Source: Isoetes taiwanensis
Taxonomy: Eukaryota; Streptophyta; Lycopodiopsida; Isoetales; Isoetaceae
DNA length: 64,000 nt
Assembly: GCA_021234155.1 (NCBI GenBank)
Contig: JAJEKV010000063.1
Location: 7,005,710-7,069,709 of the forward strand
Reading direction: 5' to 3'
This document shows, piece after piece, positions 42,716 through 56,700 of the stretch. Under the pieces are notes generated by a model that worked only from the letters and a program-made list of their open reading frames with translations, was not told the DNA's origin and made no database searches. The position numbers were made by a program, and so were the translations under genes. Positions within the stretch are counted from its first letter, which is position 1; every line of letters starts with the position of its first letter.

Positions 42716-43587
42716 ATGCATCTTCTGAGCGACGTAGCAAAAAAGCTGAAGCCTTCTCTTGCGAGAAAGCTCGCCGTAACGTTTTTCATATTTCCGGCTA
42801 CCGGGTTCATTCCGAGCTTGCTCAAGCACAAGGCACCTGATCGATTTGGAGCGTGCACTGTCTGGGAAAATCTGCAGTCCTGGTTCGAAGAACGCTCGGT
42901 TTTCTCTGACCTTGAATTTGTGTTCCTTGTTTGGCTTCCAAATACATGGGAAACGGTTTCCGAGTGGCTCACTCCCTTGCATTTGTTTGCTGTCACAAAC
43001 GTAATGATCATGGCGATCTTTTTCTTATCCACTGCCCGCCTTGAGGATAAATCCTGGGCCGTCGGTAATCCCAGGATTAAATCCCAGCCGTCCAACGTTC
43101 CTGCTAATAAAATCTCCTGGGCCGTTGGTAATCCCAGGATTAAATCCCAGCCGTCCAACGTTCCTGCTAATAAAATCTCAGTTCAGAAAGTTGCAAGTGC
43201 AGTTCCATCTCAAAACCAAAACGTTGCAGTTGAAGCAAAGGAGGTTGCAGTGAAGGGGATTAAGTATCCAGCTGAAGCAGTCAAAACTCTCCATGGATCA
43301 AAGGATTTGGTAGCTCAAGAGGTCAAAGCTCTCGAGTTGGCGAAGGAGCTGGTGCTGCAGGAGGTCAAAACTCCCACCAAGGGCCTAGAGAGATCTTCAA
43401 GTGCAGGGGAGAAGGAGCATCACAACATCAAGAAGTGCCCAAAGCTTGAGAGCAGTGCAACTTCTAAGCTCATTGTCCTAAACTGTCCCCGCTACCGACA
43501 TCTGTTAACGATGATCTTGATGCTTTCAATCAAAGGGTCGAAGATTTCATTGTAAAATTTAAGGAGCAGTTACGATGCCAGGAATAA
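42716..43587 (+). CDS. DUF4408/DUF761 protein gene, with a late frameshift
   Basis: ATG at 42716 opens MHLLSDVAKKLKPSLARKLA. A hydrophobic segment (VTFFIFPATGFIPSLL) follows, then WENLQSWFEE, and then WETVSEWLTPLHLFAVTNVM with IMAIFFLST, the membrane-associated DUF4408 pattern. Two exact 21-residue repeats (WAVGNPRIKSQP...) follow, then a Lys/Glu/Val-rich linker. The C-terminal DUF761 signature DDLDAFNQRVEDFIVKFKEQ is encoded at 43510-43570 in a different frame from the rest, ending at TAA 43585-43587, so a one-base indel lies near 43465-43500. Proteins of this family are plant-specific, small and of unknown function. This is the only host-like gene in the window. Either the gene is damaged or the sequence has a base error. 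Confidence 0.75.
43052..43177 (+). repeat. 63-bp in-frame tandem duplication inside the DUF4408/DUF761 gene
   Basis: Two copies (43052-43114 and 43115-43177) differ at one position (GTCGG versus GTTGG). Each encodes the same 21 residues, so the duplication is recent and keeps the frame. Confidence 0.9.
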
Positions 43588-44179
43588 ATTATATTGTATA
43601 TATATACTCGGTCTATATTAGTAAGATACATGTATGTCTTACCTAGGCTACCTTATGCTTGTCAAAAACCTTGGCATGTGTCCTCTAGTTCTTGTCTAAG
43701 GGATCTTTTGATCTCTTTTTTATGTTCTATGGATCTCTCCACAGAATTGGAATCCTTTCTTTGGAGCATGTCTTCTTTAACTTTCACCATCCTAGTGCTT
43801 TGAGGTGGTCCCCTCTATCCTTTTATAAATATATATATGGTTGTGGTTATTGTGATGATATATAACATTCGTCTCTGTGTTTCAATGTTTTTAGTCGTGT
43901 TTCTACAGGTGTATAATAATAAACACATAAGAATAAGTTTGAAATCAATGGGTTAATAGATTAATGTTGCTATGCAAGATTATCTTTTCTAAAGAGCCTT
44001 TACACCCTATTGCTGCACACTACACCCATTATTTATAACCCAATTGTACAAATACTCATGCTGCCTACCAAAATGGATGCTATAAACATAACTTGCTTAT
44101 AGTTGTCATCACTGCTATAATTAATAGTAATATTTTCGTTGCGTATTATGTAACAACAACAAGAATCTATACGTGTATT

Positions 44180-45260
44180 GAATGAAATTATTGACTATAG
44201 TTTAGTTCTTTTCTTTGAATAAAGAGACTAGTGGGCTTAAGAAGACGTGGCTTCATTTCTCACTATTCAAAAGTAGTCTCTAATACATTGCATTGTTCAA
44301 CTCCTAAAAGAGGCAATGGCCTTCAAAAAGCATACATATTGTAAGACTAGAAAAAATGAAATCAATGAGGGAATAGAATAGAATTGAGTTGCGTTGAGTT
44401 AGGAAAGGAAGATAAAGTTGCCTTTTGCCATACATACGAGAGTTTCAAACATTAAAATCAATGATATATCCATTGTGGTTTTGTTCAACTCTAAGGAGTC
44501 CACTAAGATACCTCTTTTAAAATATTACTTTTATTTAGAAAGAAAACACTTAAAAAAAGTTAAGTCTATATTTCTAGTGCCAAAAACTTATGTGAATTGG
44601 ACTTCACAGATGTTGCCTAAAGCCATGTTAGAAGGCTATCTATTATTTGTTGATCAGATTTAAAAGTGAAAGTTGTCTAAAAATGTCACTTTTATGAAGA
44701 CATTAATAAACTTATATTTTAATACCTTCTTTCTTCCACGTCACTTCTAGGGCATCTTCTTTCATAATCATGAAGCTCTAACATTTAACAAGGTTGCGTA
44801 TTAAATCAAAGAATAGAATTATTGACCCTAGTTTAGCATGTTGTTTTTTTCTTTAGAATAAAGACAATAGTTAAGAAGGGGAAGTCTTGAGTTCCTTTCT
44901 TACTATACATTCAAAATTTAAAAGCGATCTTATAATATATATTCCATTGTTAAACTCCCTAGAAAGACCCATTCTTCAAATGTGGTGACGTGATATTATA
45001 AAAGAATAGAACAAGATGGAATTAGAGTGAAGAATAGAATAGAAATTAAATTGCATTGAATTTATGAGAAGGAGAGATAAAGAGTTGCCCTTTTGCCGCA
45101 CATTCTAAGTGTCAAAATGGAATCTCATGATGCTCTATTGACTCTTAGAAGTCCCTAAGATACAATTTAAATATTGTGTCTTTTTAGAAACACACATAAA
45201 AAAAGTACATATCTACATTTTTTTGGTGCCAAACTTGGCACTTGGACTTTTGAAATGTTG
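44180..45260. repeat. Diverged direct duplication of about 430 bp, spaced about 640 bp
   Basis: The segment at about 44180-44620 recurs at about 44814-45260. Shared anchors include GAATTATTGAC...TAGTTTAG, GGA..GATAAAG.TTGCC.TTTTGCC and ATGTTGCCTAA.G.CATG. Similarity is about 70 percent with many indels. No conserved open frame links the copies. 43588-44180 holds nothing recognised. Confidence 0.6.
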
Positions 45261-45735
45261 CCTAAGGAGCATGCCAAAGGAAGGAAGGAAGTATATTTTC
45301 ATTAAGCACCACAAAGGCCCGATCGAAGGACATGTCGACCACAGAATTGCAAAGAAACAAAATACATTGCATGGGCGAAGGCAGAGTGAGCACCATGGCG
45401 ATTAAAAACTAGCAGGGGAAAAGCGTTGCCATGATGACCACAAATCAAAAAGCTATCTTTAGCAAAAAGCAACAAGCATACCTCCAACAAGCAGGAACTT
45501 CAACAAGCGCCCGACGTAACCTCTTCCACGGCTAGTGCAGAATCTTTGGTAGATGCTTGGACTCATGTAGCTAAACCTCCATCCTCCTAATCTCACTTTC
45601 ATGAACTGCGATGGCCCTTAAACTGCTTTCTTCTCCTTTTCCTTCTTTTTCTCCACACATGGTTCTAAGGCATCTAACGTTGGCGAGAGCTCCTGGCATT
45701 TAACGGGGTTGCATATTAGCGAGGAGTCGAGAGCT

Positions 45736-46045
45736 TCCTTTCAAACAATACGCCATGCTCTTGAAATGGCGAGTTTGTTCATGTGTAGAGCAAGTTTTAT
45801 TACGCCGTTTTAAGTAGAAATAAATACAACATCCAAAGAGTCCAAGGTCCTAAATAGACATATAACAAAGCGAGAATTCCTAAATGGAGCTTACTTTCAA
45901 ACAACATACCATGCTCTTGAGGGAAATGGCGGTTTGTTCATCAATGTAAACAAAGTTTTATTATCGTTTAAGTACAAGAATAAATGCAACATTCAAAGAG
46001 TCCAAGGTCCTAAATAGATACCTTGACAAACATAACTCCTAAATG
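45736..46045. repeat. Tandem duplication of about 155 bp
   Basis: Two copies share CTTTCAAACAA.A..CCATGCTCTTGA and AAAGAGTCCAAGGTCCTAAA, starting near 45740 and 45890. There is no coding sense. Confidence 0.75.
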
Positions 46046-47500
46046 GGCTATTATAAATGATGCTCAAATATTTTGGTTCAAAATATGGATGGGGAATTCC
46101 ACCTTACCACTTAAGGTGGGGAGCTCAAGGAATAGGTAACAAGATAAAAATCTTCAATAAAATTCAAATCTCCTATTACAGTACACCTACAAGTTCCTAG
46201 TTTTTGCTTGAACATCAAAACCTTTACGTAATTACTTTCTCAAAAAATTTGATTCTACACAACAAAAATTATCTAGCATTTTAAAGGCAATTTTGATTTT
46301 TCCTTATGTACAAAACAAAACACAATTGTTGTTAGTTTCTTGAATGACAAAACAAATTAGAACTTTAATCTTAGAACCTATGATCATACCTCTTTGGAGG
46401 AGATCCCTAATAAAACTTCAATAAGCCATTACAACATACAAAAGCTCATTGATTCACTATAATAAAACAAATGTTACAAATAAAGACCTATTTTTAGAAG
46501 GAAACTAAATTAAGAGAAAAAGCATTATATAATAATGCGGGGAAGGTGGAGATAACCCTAAAACCTCATCCTTAACATCTGGATGTAATCTAGATGTGGA
46601 TCTCTTCAGTCATGGGGAGAGTTTAATTTCTTAAAAGGCTTGGAAATTTGGGCGTTTTGCCCATATGAAGACTACTTGGCATTGTGTATACATATCCTTA
46701 GCAGTTAACATCTGCCAAATGTGCAAATGCCCACTTCTTAAAATGTGGCCACCTTGAGCGAAGAGCCCCGAAGAATTTCTTGGCTTGGCCAAGGGCGTCA
46801 ATGTGAACCCAGGAGCCAGCATGGCTAGCACTTAAATGGGAATTAAGGAGATGATCACATAAAATAAGGCAATGCTCTATTGACAAAGGGCCGGTTTTGT
46901 CATTTGAATGAGGAGAATTTGTGGTGGCTAAATAAATGAAACTCAATGTATTATTCTTACCACAATACGAAGGCCAAAGGAAAGCAGAGACTTTTTGGAA
47001 GATGTTCTTGTTCGATACGGACCAAACTAGTCGATGATTGGATTCTTTGAGGAGAATAGAATTGAATAGAATAAAAATAGAATGATTGTTATCATCCATG
47101 AGGTGAATTAGAAGCCTATATGGGACTATTGATGAAGAGCAGCCAGGACTTATTATTGTCGGGTTAAAATACATAGAAGGGTTCTCGGCGAAGGAGGGTT
47201 GCATGAGTGAAGTACTTATACAGCAGCTGCCTGGCCTTATCCAAAGGAAATGTCCCCTATAAACTTCCATTCACATTTTGAGGCAACATTTTTGGGTTGT
47301 AGAAAGTTTAATAAATCCTCTTGTACTTCAAATCCATCTAAGTTAAACTATAAGTGTCCTTCCAAGTCTTCCCTATTAAGAAGTCTGCGATAAAATGTTG
47401 GGGGTACAAGGAGAAAGCAGAGGATGGTCGCGGTGAGAATAAAGATACCCAAAGGCGTGAGGAGGCTTGAAACCAATTTGAGGCGATCATTGGAAGCTCT
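46046..47500. other. Stretch without a confidently recognised gene
   Basis: AT-rich sequence. A leftward frame at 46698-47270 is 190 codons long with ordinary composition (SNHRLVWSVSNKNIFQKVSA) but no motif. It may be antisense to the front part of the LINE relic that follows. Confidence 0.3.
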
Positions 47501-47518
47501 GTAGACTCCTGACTTTCC

Positions 47519-50113
47519 ATGCCGAGGAGGAAGGGAGATCATGGGAGGCGACTTGAGGAGAAGAATAGTTCAAGGCAGGGCATGGGGGCAAAGTGGGAGT
47601 TTCAAAAGAAGCATAGAATTCTCAACCCGAGGGGGATGGGAGTCGAGAGTTGCATATGTAAAATGAAAACAAAGATTTGCTTGAAAAGCCTTGAACATGA
47701 AACTCATTGGATGCTTACGCGAGAAAAGATCGTCAGCGACATATTTGAACCCATCCACGATTTTTCTTTTTAAAATCTTCTTTTCTTGCACCAGGGCCTT
47801 AATCCAATGGATTACGCTACAATAAAACTAATTTTTGTTCTTGAAGGAGGGACCCAACAGGGCGTGTCCACTTAAAAAATCTGATATCCATGAAAAACTT
47901 CTGACGCATTTATTTATTTCTTTTTTCCGCGAACATGCCTAATTGGTGCTACTTGAGCCATTGTTTTTCTTGTGGACACATCCATTGAATCTCTGAAATC
48001 TATCACAAAAACAAAAATGATTTACATAGATAAGCTTTAGGTGAAGATCTTGTGGATCAGAGTGATGTTTGCGGAGCATCAGTAGATAATCGTCCATGCT
48101 AAGAAATAAATTTGATTGAGGTATAAGCTGCCAAAATATATTTTACACCTCTAAAATACATTTTTGAAAAATATATCCAGGGAGTTTGAAGAACATATAC
48201 AAACATATCTACATGCTCAATAACTTGAACAAGCATCCTGGTGACTTGCTAACAAAATCTTCTAAATAAACTTGGAGATTAAAATCTTCGCAGTAGTAGG
48301 CTTCGATCCATCATACCCACTATCAGGACCATCATCTTTTTTTTGAATGTCACACTTTTTCCAAGCAAATCCCATGCCACTATTCTTGATAATTGCATAG
48401 ATGGTTACAAGCTAGCCCGGCATTTGCAAAGTTGGAAAATTCATGCTCTCAACATCCCAAGCTCAAATGAGCCTTTTATCATCATGCAATATCGCGGTGA
48501 CACCTTTGTTTTCTTGAAAGATGATCCGCGACCTTAAAATTTCTTGGAGGCTTTTGGATTCTTTTGGGAGGTGTCGAGGGGTTATGCTTAACAAGGATAA
48601 ATGCTCCATTATCAGGAGTGAGACCTAATCAAAGCCGAAGTTATGCAAATAAAGGTTGTAGGAAGAAGATGTAACCAAATTACTTGGTTTACCCTGACCT
48701 TAGCAGTACACTTCATGGCCCAGGAACCATTAGTCCATGAGGAATTAAGAAGAAATCATGCTCTACCCAACTTCTCTCTCAACATAGGCATTGGGAACAG
48801 AGTGCCAACTTTCTGTCATAGCCAGTTCTCCGTCTAGCTATAATACGCAATAGTAGCGGAATAAAGCCTCATATGACATAGAGAGTGCTATAAGGAGATT
48901 CATTTGGCGGGGTCCACACACAAAGAGTAACTGGTGATTTAATGAAACCAAAAGCGAGAAGGTGGACTTGGATGCAGGATACATTTTATCCAACCTGGCT
49001 CGGCAGGGAAAATGGTTTGGAGAGCAATTCCACGAGCCATAATCCTTCACCGCACTAAAGCGATACACTATTGGGTGGAAAATCACATTAGGTTAGTAGT
49101 CACTTTAAAACACCTCCTACCCGGTCTGCTCTTCCAAATGACCCCTAATCACTTTGAAACCTCTCCTCTTAGAAGGATAATTAGGGCATGGAATAAAGCA
49201 TCTTATGTTTCGGACCTCGATAGATGCTCAATGCGAGAGAGAGATAAATTTCTTTTGGCATCCTGCTTTTGGTTTCAATCAAAAGCAAAATGGTTAATGC
49301 GGCTCTTACTCACCCTCAAAATATATGCATTTAAAACAATAGGAGATTTATTTGATGGTGGAGAATTTTGGATCTCATGGGATACTTTGGAAACTAAAAA
49401 AGAGAGTCGACTTTGGATGAAATATCATAGAGTGGCGGGCATTGTGTAGGAATTTAGATTTAGCAAAACAACTCTAGCGGATGGACACTTAGAAACAAAG
49501 AAGCTACTCGATCGGTGTATATCTGAGGGCATTCTCTTGGATCTAGGGACTCCAAGGCCAGGGCTATGGGGATGTGAGAGGAGAAACTTTGTAAGTATGT
49601 CAAAACAAATTTGCAGGAAAAGAGATTATCACGCGCCAAGAGAGTTAAGCTTTTTACGGGTTGGTTCTTCATCAAAACACATACAAATGCAATCGAGAAT
49701 TAAATATAATGAGATCGATTAGTGAGACATATCCTTTTGGGATGTGGCGGAAAAGAAAAGAAGTTCAAACCACATTTTCAATGTGTCCTTGTTTGGAGGC
49801 TTCACAATTAAATCATGGAAGCCCGGAGATATCTTTGGATTTTCTACATCACCCGATATGATGATACAATACAAAAACCTTTTCGATTTGGGTTATTTGG
49901 AAACATAGAAATGGGGTTGCCATTAATGGCAAAATCAGAATCACCATATCCCTTAAAAATGCTTTCCACGGACATTTGGCAATGTTGCCATGGCTCATAC
50001 AAAATACAAAAAGGAAAAATATGGCGAGAGGATTGGGATAAAGTTGGGAGGAGTTTAATGGTGCTTTTCAATTCTTTTCTCTGTACTAACCAAGTTTGAT
50101 GAGTATTCTCCAT
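47519..50113 (+). pseudogene. Second LINE relic (reverse transcriptase to zf-RVT part)
   Basis: Reading rightwards across frames: IFVLEGGTQQGVST near 47830-47870 corresponds to the RT block G..QG.PLSP. PSKSHATILDNCIDGYKLAR and then MQYRGDTFVFLKDD (48343-48535) correspond to the catalytic YADD box, here altered to YRGD. The stretch at 49012-49449 gives SPLRRIIRAWNKASYV, LTLKIYAFKTIGDLFDGGEF and SRLWMKYHRVAGIV, as in LINE C-terminal regions. VIWKHRNGVAINGKIRI near 49890 is the zf-RVT end. It is much more decayed than the LINE at 1-5.7 kb and appears to be a different lineage. 50114-50727 shows nothing recognised. Confidence 0.6.
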
Positions 50114-50727
50114 GACTCACGGAAAGAGACTTCTCGAGGATGGGAGCACCGGTGAAGTTGTTTGAAGATGAAGAAGATTGATGATGATGAATCAAGGATG
50201 TGGTGTTGGTGGCGATACCTTGATTGGTAAACGAGGAGGTCATCCCATGCCAAGGCCATCGGGGAAAATGTTAAACAAGCATGAGGTATGGAACCCTGAT
50301 AAGGTGAAATAGGTTCTCCTCAATCTATTTCACAAATGGCAACGAAGCAGGGAAGCCCATGTTATGCTCCTCATAAGACTACACAAATTCGTTAACCGGA
50401 GGTTGGATAAGATCTTGAGGATCTTTGGTATTTTAAGGTTGAGAGGACCTTACTGGCCGAGGATCTAGTTGATGTTTCCTAGATTGCTTTCACTTGATAT
50501 CTATTTCGTATATATCACTTGGTCGCCAATTTTGTGGACCAAAACCTTGTTGATCACTACATGATCGGATAAATTATATAGTTGAATGTTGTTTATACGA
50601 TCGCATGAGTCACGAGGTTTGATCTAAATCGAAGTCCCACGTTGAGGCGAGAATACCTACTTTTACATAATATGTTTTTCTTTTAAATGAAAATATAAAA
50701 ACCCCACCCCTAAAAAAAAGCTTAGGC

Positions 50728-53700
50728 TAGCATCACTAGACCAAACATCTGCCTTGGTCAATCCCTTGGCAGTATTATCATCCTATAGCAAGATAGAGCA
50801 ATCAAGCATAGTATTTCATCACCCATATCATTTACCATTTGTTAAACATATTTTTTCTTTTGACTAAGGTCATTTTTACAACAGTAATATATGCTAGCTA
50901 CTTTTAAGCGTTAACATATCATTTGGTATACTTGTCATTATGCCATATGGCTATTAATGCTTTAAATCAATATTTGACCCTACAGTACTCTATTCAGGTC
51001 AGAAAATTGGGTCTATTGCTAATTTCAGCATCAATGAAACAAGTCTTTCCCATCCTTACTCAATTCATGGTGCATCTTTCATGATATGATTCCAGAATTG
51101 CCTTATGACTTATTTAAACTTTCTCCATACATTTTGAAGTCTTAGAGTGCTTATTTTATAAGCATCCAATAACTGCAGAGTCCTATATGCTATCTTACCT
51201 TTTTGTTTGTCGCGGTCTTCGTCCTTGCATTATTCCATGTTTATCTCTACCATAATCGACTATTATCATCCCTTATTTATTATTTGATTTCTTGCTTCTT
51301 GCCATTTACTCACGAATTTTTTAGGTTACAGTTCTTTGCCTTATTCATTTAGCGAAGTGTCAGTAATCTCTATTTTAGCAATCACTATACTCATATTCAT
51401 GATTAATATTTAGAACATTAAATTAAAGCAACATGTAGACATGTGCATTTCATGAGTATTATCAGGTGTAGTATTACATAACGTTTTTGTTCCCAAAAAG
51501 GATGTGTATTGACTCATATCTATTAATCATATTAATGTGATGAAATGCTTTAAGTAGAGTGACTAGCATAAAGTACTAGATCATATTACCAAAATAAGCA
51601 CAGCGCCCTATATATTTTAATCATTTTGCAATATATTTAAGACCCTACATAAAAGCGTAAGAGGTACAGTAGATCGGGGAAAGGAAAACCATTTTGCTTT
51701 AAGTTATGATCAGCAGCCTTTTTGAGTAGGCCCTTGTCATGAATCTTCAATTACTCCATCATCCATTCATGCATTGTGAAACTATCAAAGCAGAAGACAC
51801 AATAGGAGGAAAACCAGGTACCTGCGATAACCATACAAACATTAGCCGGTAAACCCGTTAAAGATGTAAGGGCCAAAAGGTACCTATGGGGTTCGAGTTT
51901 ATCTTGATAAGCCCATTATTGCCCTTTGCCCATTAGTATTACAAAGCATACAACAAATGATAAAGTAATATTATGGCTGCATTTGTATGGGCCCATTTAT
52001 CTTTGGCATATGGTTATGAATAATATTCTGTTTTAGTATTATAATCATGCATTTCGGACACGTATCTTCTTTGCATACACATATGTCATCATTTATTGTG
52101 TAATTATGAATGTCGATACTCTCGATATGGGTTTCTAAGGTATCAATTTATCTAACCCGGTCTCTTGTGGTAATCCTCCATCAAGTTCATGATTTATCGC
52201 ATTTGTATCATACTATAGTATCTGTTAATATCTAGATGAAAATTCTTAAGCACAATGCCGCGGTTACACGATTTATTTTAGCTGTCATGGAATCCGCGGA
52301 TATCTCGGAGGCTCACTATTTAATCTCTGGGATAGCTCGAATAATCTCGATTTATGTCTAAGGGGATGACATCCTTCTTGGTATTAGCTCCTACTATTAA
52401 CTAGTGCTCACGGCGTGATCATATTATCTCGGATTATCTTATGATCCCCTATGCCTTTGGTCCTTAAATTAGCAAGGTACAGTCAGAGTCTCGATTCATC
52501 TTTGGAAATGCTAGGCTTATGTAGAAACCTGCTTTCGGATCTTAGCCTGTTTGTTTTTGTAGCACGTCGACCTCACCTCTATTAAGCTATGGTGTAGGCT
52601 ATCCATTTAACCTTAGCGATGTTGCTTATTATCCTTGTTTAACACGGTAGATGCTATTAGTGCATACATTCCAATCACGAAAATACAAAGGTCTTGGCTT
52701 TTGGTATGTAGACTAGACGTTCTTTTATCTATATTCTTGAATCGACAATCCGAACTTATTCAAAAGCTTGAAATTCGTGCGGTTCATCTTGAAACTCTGT
52801 GTTTCACGGACTCTTTGAGCCCGGTGAATGTCCTCCTTAGCGTTTACTACACCAAATCCTCTGTTTCCCTTTTGATAGCCGGTTCTGTCATCTCTATTAT
52901 AACTTCTCTTTTGGCCATAGCCTCCTCCTATAGCCCCTTAGTCCATATTGGCTCAATCTTCAAAGCTCACAAGTCCCTGTAACTCAAACTCATGCCTTAA
53001 GGATTCATTGTTGAGTTTTCTTCATGGAACCGGGCGTCCACATCCATCCAGATAAGTAACCCATAATGTAGATTGTGGTCGATATCTTACCTATTTTCCT
53101 TCTTCCTATTTTGGTCCAACCTTGAGATCCGTAGAGCGCCTAACGTGGGTTACTGGCCAGTTCTAGGTTTATCGAGGCAGGTGTTAATCAATATTGGCTG
53201 CCCATTTTTAACCATTTTGGTATATAGCGTTTATTTTCTACCTTTGGGATGACCATAGTTGTGGTTTTGACTACTTCACCTACAATTGTTTCCATTATGG
53301 AGACCCAGGGATATATGCATAGCAGACTTATGCTCCTGGCTCCATGTTGTGCAATTTCCGCGAAGTCATGTAGCTTGGCTTGTTATTCTTCCTATAGCCT
53401 AAGATTCCTAAAGTTCTCTTTTCTTAGGTTTCTAGACATGGGAGCACTTTTTGAACTTACCAACCATAAGCTGAAAATCCAAATCTTGCCCAAAGCAAAA
53501 ATATAAACATATGCTCTTTGTATTGTAATTTGGCATATCCAGTTATATAGCTTATCGCTGACTGGAAACTGTACTCGCTTGAGCATCGATTCCCTCTTCC
53601 TATGTTTCACCGATGGAAGCCATTGTTAATCATTTCAACGTGAAAATATATATACTTATGCTTGCATCAACACCCTGGTCATGATGTTTATAGCATTTAA

Positions 53701-56700
53701 TAAAAAAATCACGCCACTAGTGGAATATGAATAACCACCTTATTTATTATCTTTTGTGAGCCTTGGGGATGGCTAACCCCCATGCGCTGCCACACGGCGG
53801 GTTACTCATATCCATAAAATATTAGCCATAAATTACTAGGCGATAACTTTGAAACTCGCCTTTTAGACACATACCTTTCTTAATAAGGTTTCAAAATTGG
53901 AGCGATGTTAATACTATCATGTATTGCTGATCCGAGGGAACTTATTTATTACGGATGCTATATAAACTTCTACGGGTCCTCTGATCAAAGCCATTGTCTT
54001 CAAAAGTCGAGATTAAGCGACCCGAATATCCTTGGTACAACGCCGCAGGCATGAATGGACATACATATCTGGCGAGAATCACATTGAAACAATAACATTC
54101 CTTGCACGGTAGTATGATGCGACTACTAGCATGGATATACTTGATGGCCTTGAATGGTAAGACATCCCTTTTGTCAAACTTGATGAATTACGGAAGATGC
54201 CATTTGCCACGCTCCAATACTTCTATTGTCATATTTAGAAGTTAACTAAGCCCATAAGCATTCTTGGGTGTCACTATATCTTTATCTTTGGTTTCCTCTT
54301 GTTATTGATTCCCAGTCCGTTAAATCATAAATCTGCGAACATCCACGGTTATATTGAGCAGTCTTTGTCGAGGAAATTCTTCTTTAATGATAGAGACCAA
54401 TTGATGTATTGAGGTCATCCATATATCTGAAAGTGTGTTTGAATAATTGACTTCTTTGTAATAAAGATCGCCTTGTGTTTGCTAGATTCTTTATAAAAGT
54501 TGGCTTGAACCATTACCATGCCTGAAGTTACCAAAACGATTTTGCATGCAAACCCATTAATTTATGCCACAAGTTTGGATCAAGTCTTTAGTCCCATCAT
54601 AATGAAGCTTGATTAGCTAGCGACCATAGGTTATTCGATACAAGTCTCCCTGCGTCATTAGTCTCCGACATTTTGCCCTTTGGATCACTTTAAACCCTTG
54701 GCTATGAACTTCTCTTCTCCATCATTTTTTTTTTATCAAAGTTTATTTGTTATAGTTGTATGTCATTCATATATTTCCAAAGCTTGATAGCTGTGTAACC
54801 CTCACATGTAGGAATCACATTAATGGGATGCTTTCATAGCATTTGGTTATGTCGACAACATATATACATTACCTTAAGGGTAGAGTTGTTAAAAGTACCA
54901 CATCATATATGGATGCAACCATCAATTAGGGTTTTAATCTTCACGGGAATAGATTAAAGAATCTTTCACGCATTTTTTTGGCTATGTCGGCCACTGGTTC
55001 CAATGACCATATTAAGAATGCTGCCGGTAACAATTTGTGATAGCTCGATTATTACCATTGCCATGTGCATTAGTGATCAGTGATACTCTTTTCTTGTGTG
55101 CCTTAAATATACCTATAGAGTATGGTAATTTTCAAGCTGCACATTCAACGCAGGAGGATGATAGCTTGCATTTCATTTTTTTGACCTTCCACAATATGAT
55201 CATTTGGTCTTGTGTGAACTTCCACGAAATCACTTTGCTTTGAGCCTATTGCATGCCATCTCATTATATGTTTTGGGCATATGAGCGGGTTATTTGATGC
55301 CTTATCCACTTGACTACATAAAGAAGTATTTCTGGAGGAGCCACTCTAATCTCTGATGAAGCTTGTTCATCTCATTAGGAGAATTTCTAGCATTAGTGTC
55401 TTTTTCATTGCTTGGTTATTCCACTGTGTGAAATTTTGTCCCTATCGACTATCTGTTATAACGATCAATTTATTCGTGTCGGGGGATGTGAATATATGGT
55501 GCTTCTGAATTCAAAGATCATTTACCGATCTTTGGATTTGGAGTTCTCGTAAATTCCGCCCATTCTAAGCTTTTATTTGGGATATGATTAAGTCCATCTT
55601 TGCTTAACATATTTACGAGAACATTGTTTTTTGTACCACATTTATTAATATTGGTAGTTCTAATGTGACCTATATGCGGATCCAAATTTATGCAATTGAG
55701 GGAATAAAGCGGAACCTCCTCATATTATTGGGCAAAGATGTAGAATGGTTTGCTTATAGAATCATATTCTCTGTATGTTTCCAAGAGAACATGGTGTTGT
55801 TCATAATATCTTTCTCAATATCTCAGTACATCTTTCATAGCCTTATAGACTATTTTGGGTATGCATATCTCATCTAGTATCTTAGATAAAAGATGCAGTG
55901 GATAATCTTTTTCTTTATTTTATCTCCACCTTCGCCGGATCACGGCTGCCTAGATCACATCTTTTGGTATTTTTGGATTTACTTAACCACGAGGAAGAAC
56001 TGAGGCCTATGTTAGTTTACATATTTAAATTTTGGAGAGTCAAGTTGATTTGTTGAGTCGTGTCTTTATCCACAAATTTGGATGTTCAGTCTTGGAGGAG
56101 TTTTTGGTAGAATTGGCACAAGAATGAATTCACATATCTTATGAATCATTATTCTTCTAATGAAATGAGATCCATACGGATAAGTTCTCATTAAACGCTA
56201 CGTTATGTGGAGTGACAAGTATCTAAGCATAAATGGCTTCAAAATAAACAAAATTTTTTCATATCGAAAGAGTGAGCCATACCTTAAATATCATGCCGAT
56301 TGCTTAGCAGCGATTACCATCGATGCCGCATTAGATCCTTAGCAATGTATTGGTATGAGAATGTCCCACATTCGGAGAAATTATTATCGGGCCTACCGAT
56401 GGAGTTATCCGGATTTTACCGACTTTGGATAAGGTAAGTGACGGTGAGCCTTGGAGGTGCATTTATGGTAATGATGTTGGAGTTGCTCCCTTTAGTTGCC
56501 TTCTTATAAAGATTTTGTTTTACGCGCTCATTCTGGCGATTGGCATCGCGCTAACAGGAACTCAATATTTTTTACAGGTCTTCTGTGATTATCCGCCCAT
56601 GGGACCATTAGGATAGCTAATTTTAAATCGACCTTAGGGTCTTGGACATTTTAATGTATCAATGCCTATGACATGTTTAAAACCTCATATCCTATAAACT

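Noticed and set aside
46698-47270. 190-codon leftward frame as a gene
   Set aside because: No motif, no homology recognised, and the other strand is plausibly LINE-derived; left as unassigned.
52635-52982. 115-codon + strand frame in the 7.2-kb unit
   Set aside because: The matching position in copy B is broken and the sense looks better on the other strand; not supported as coding.
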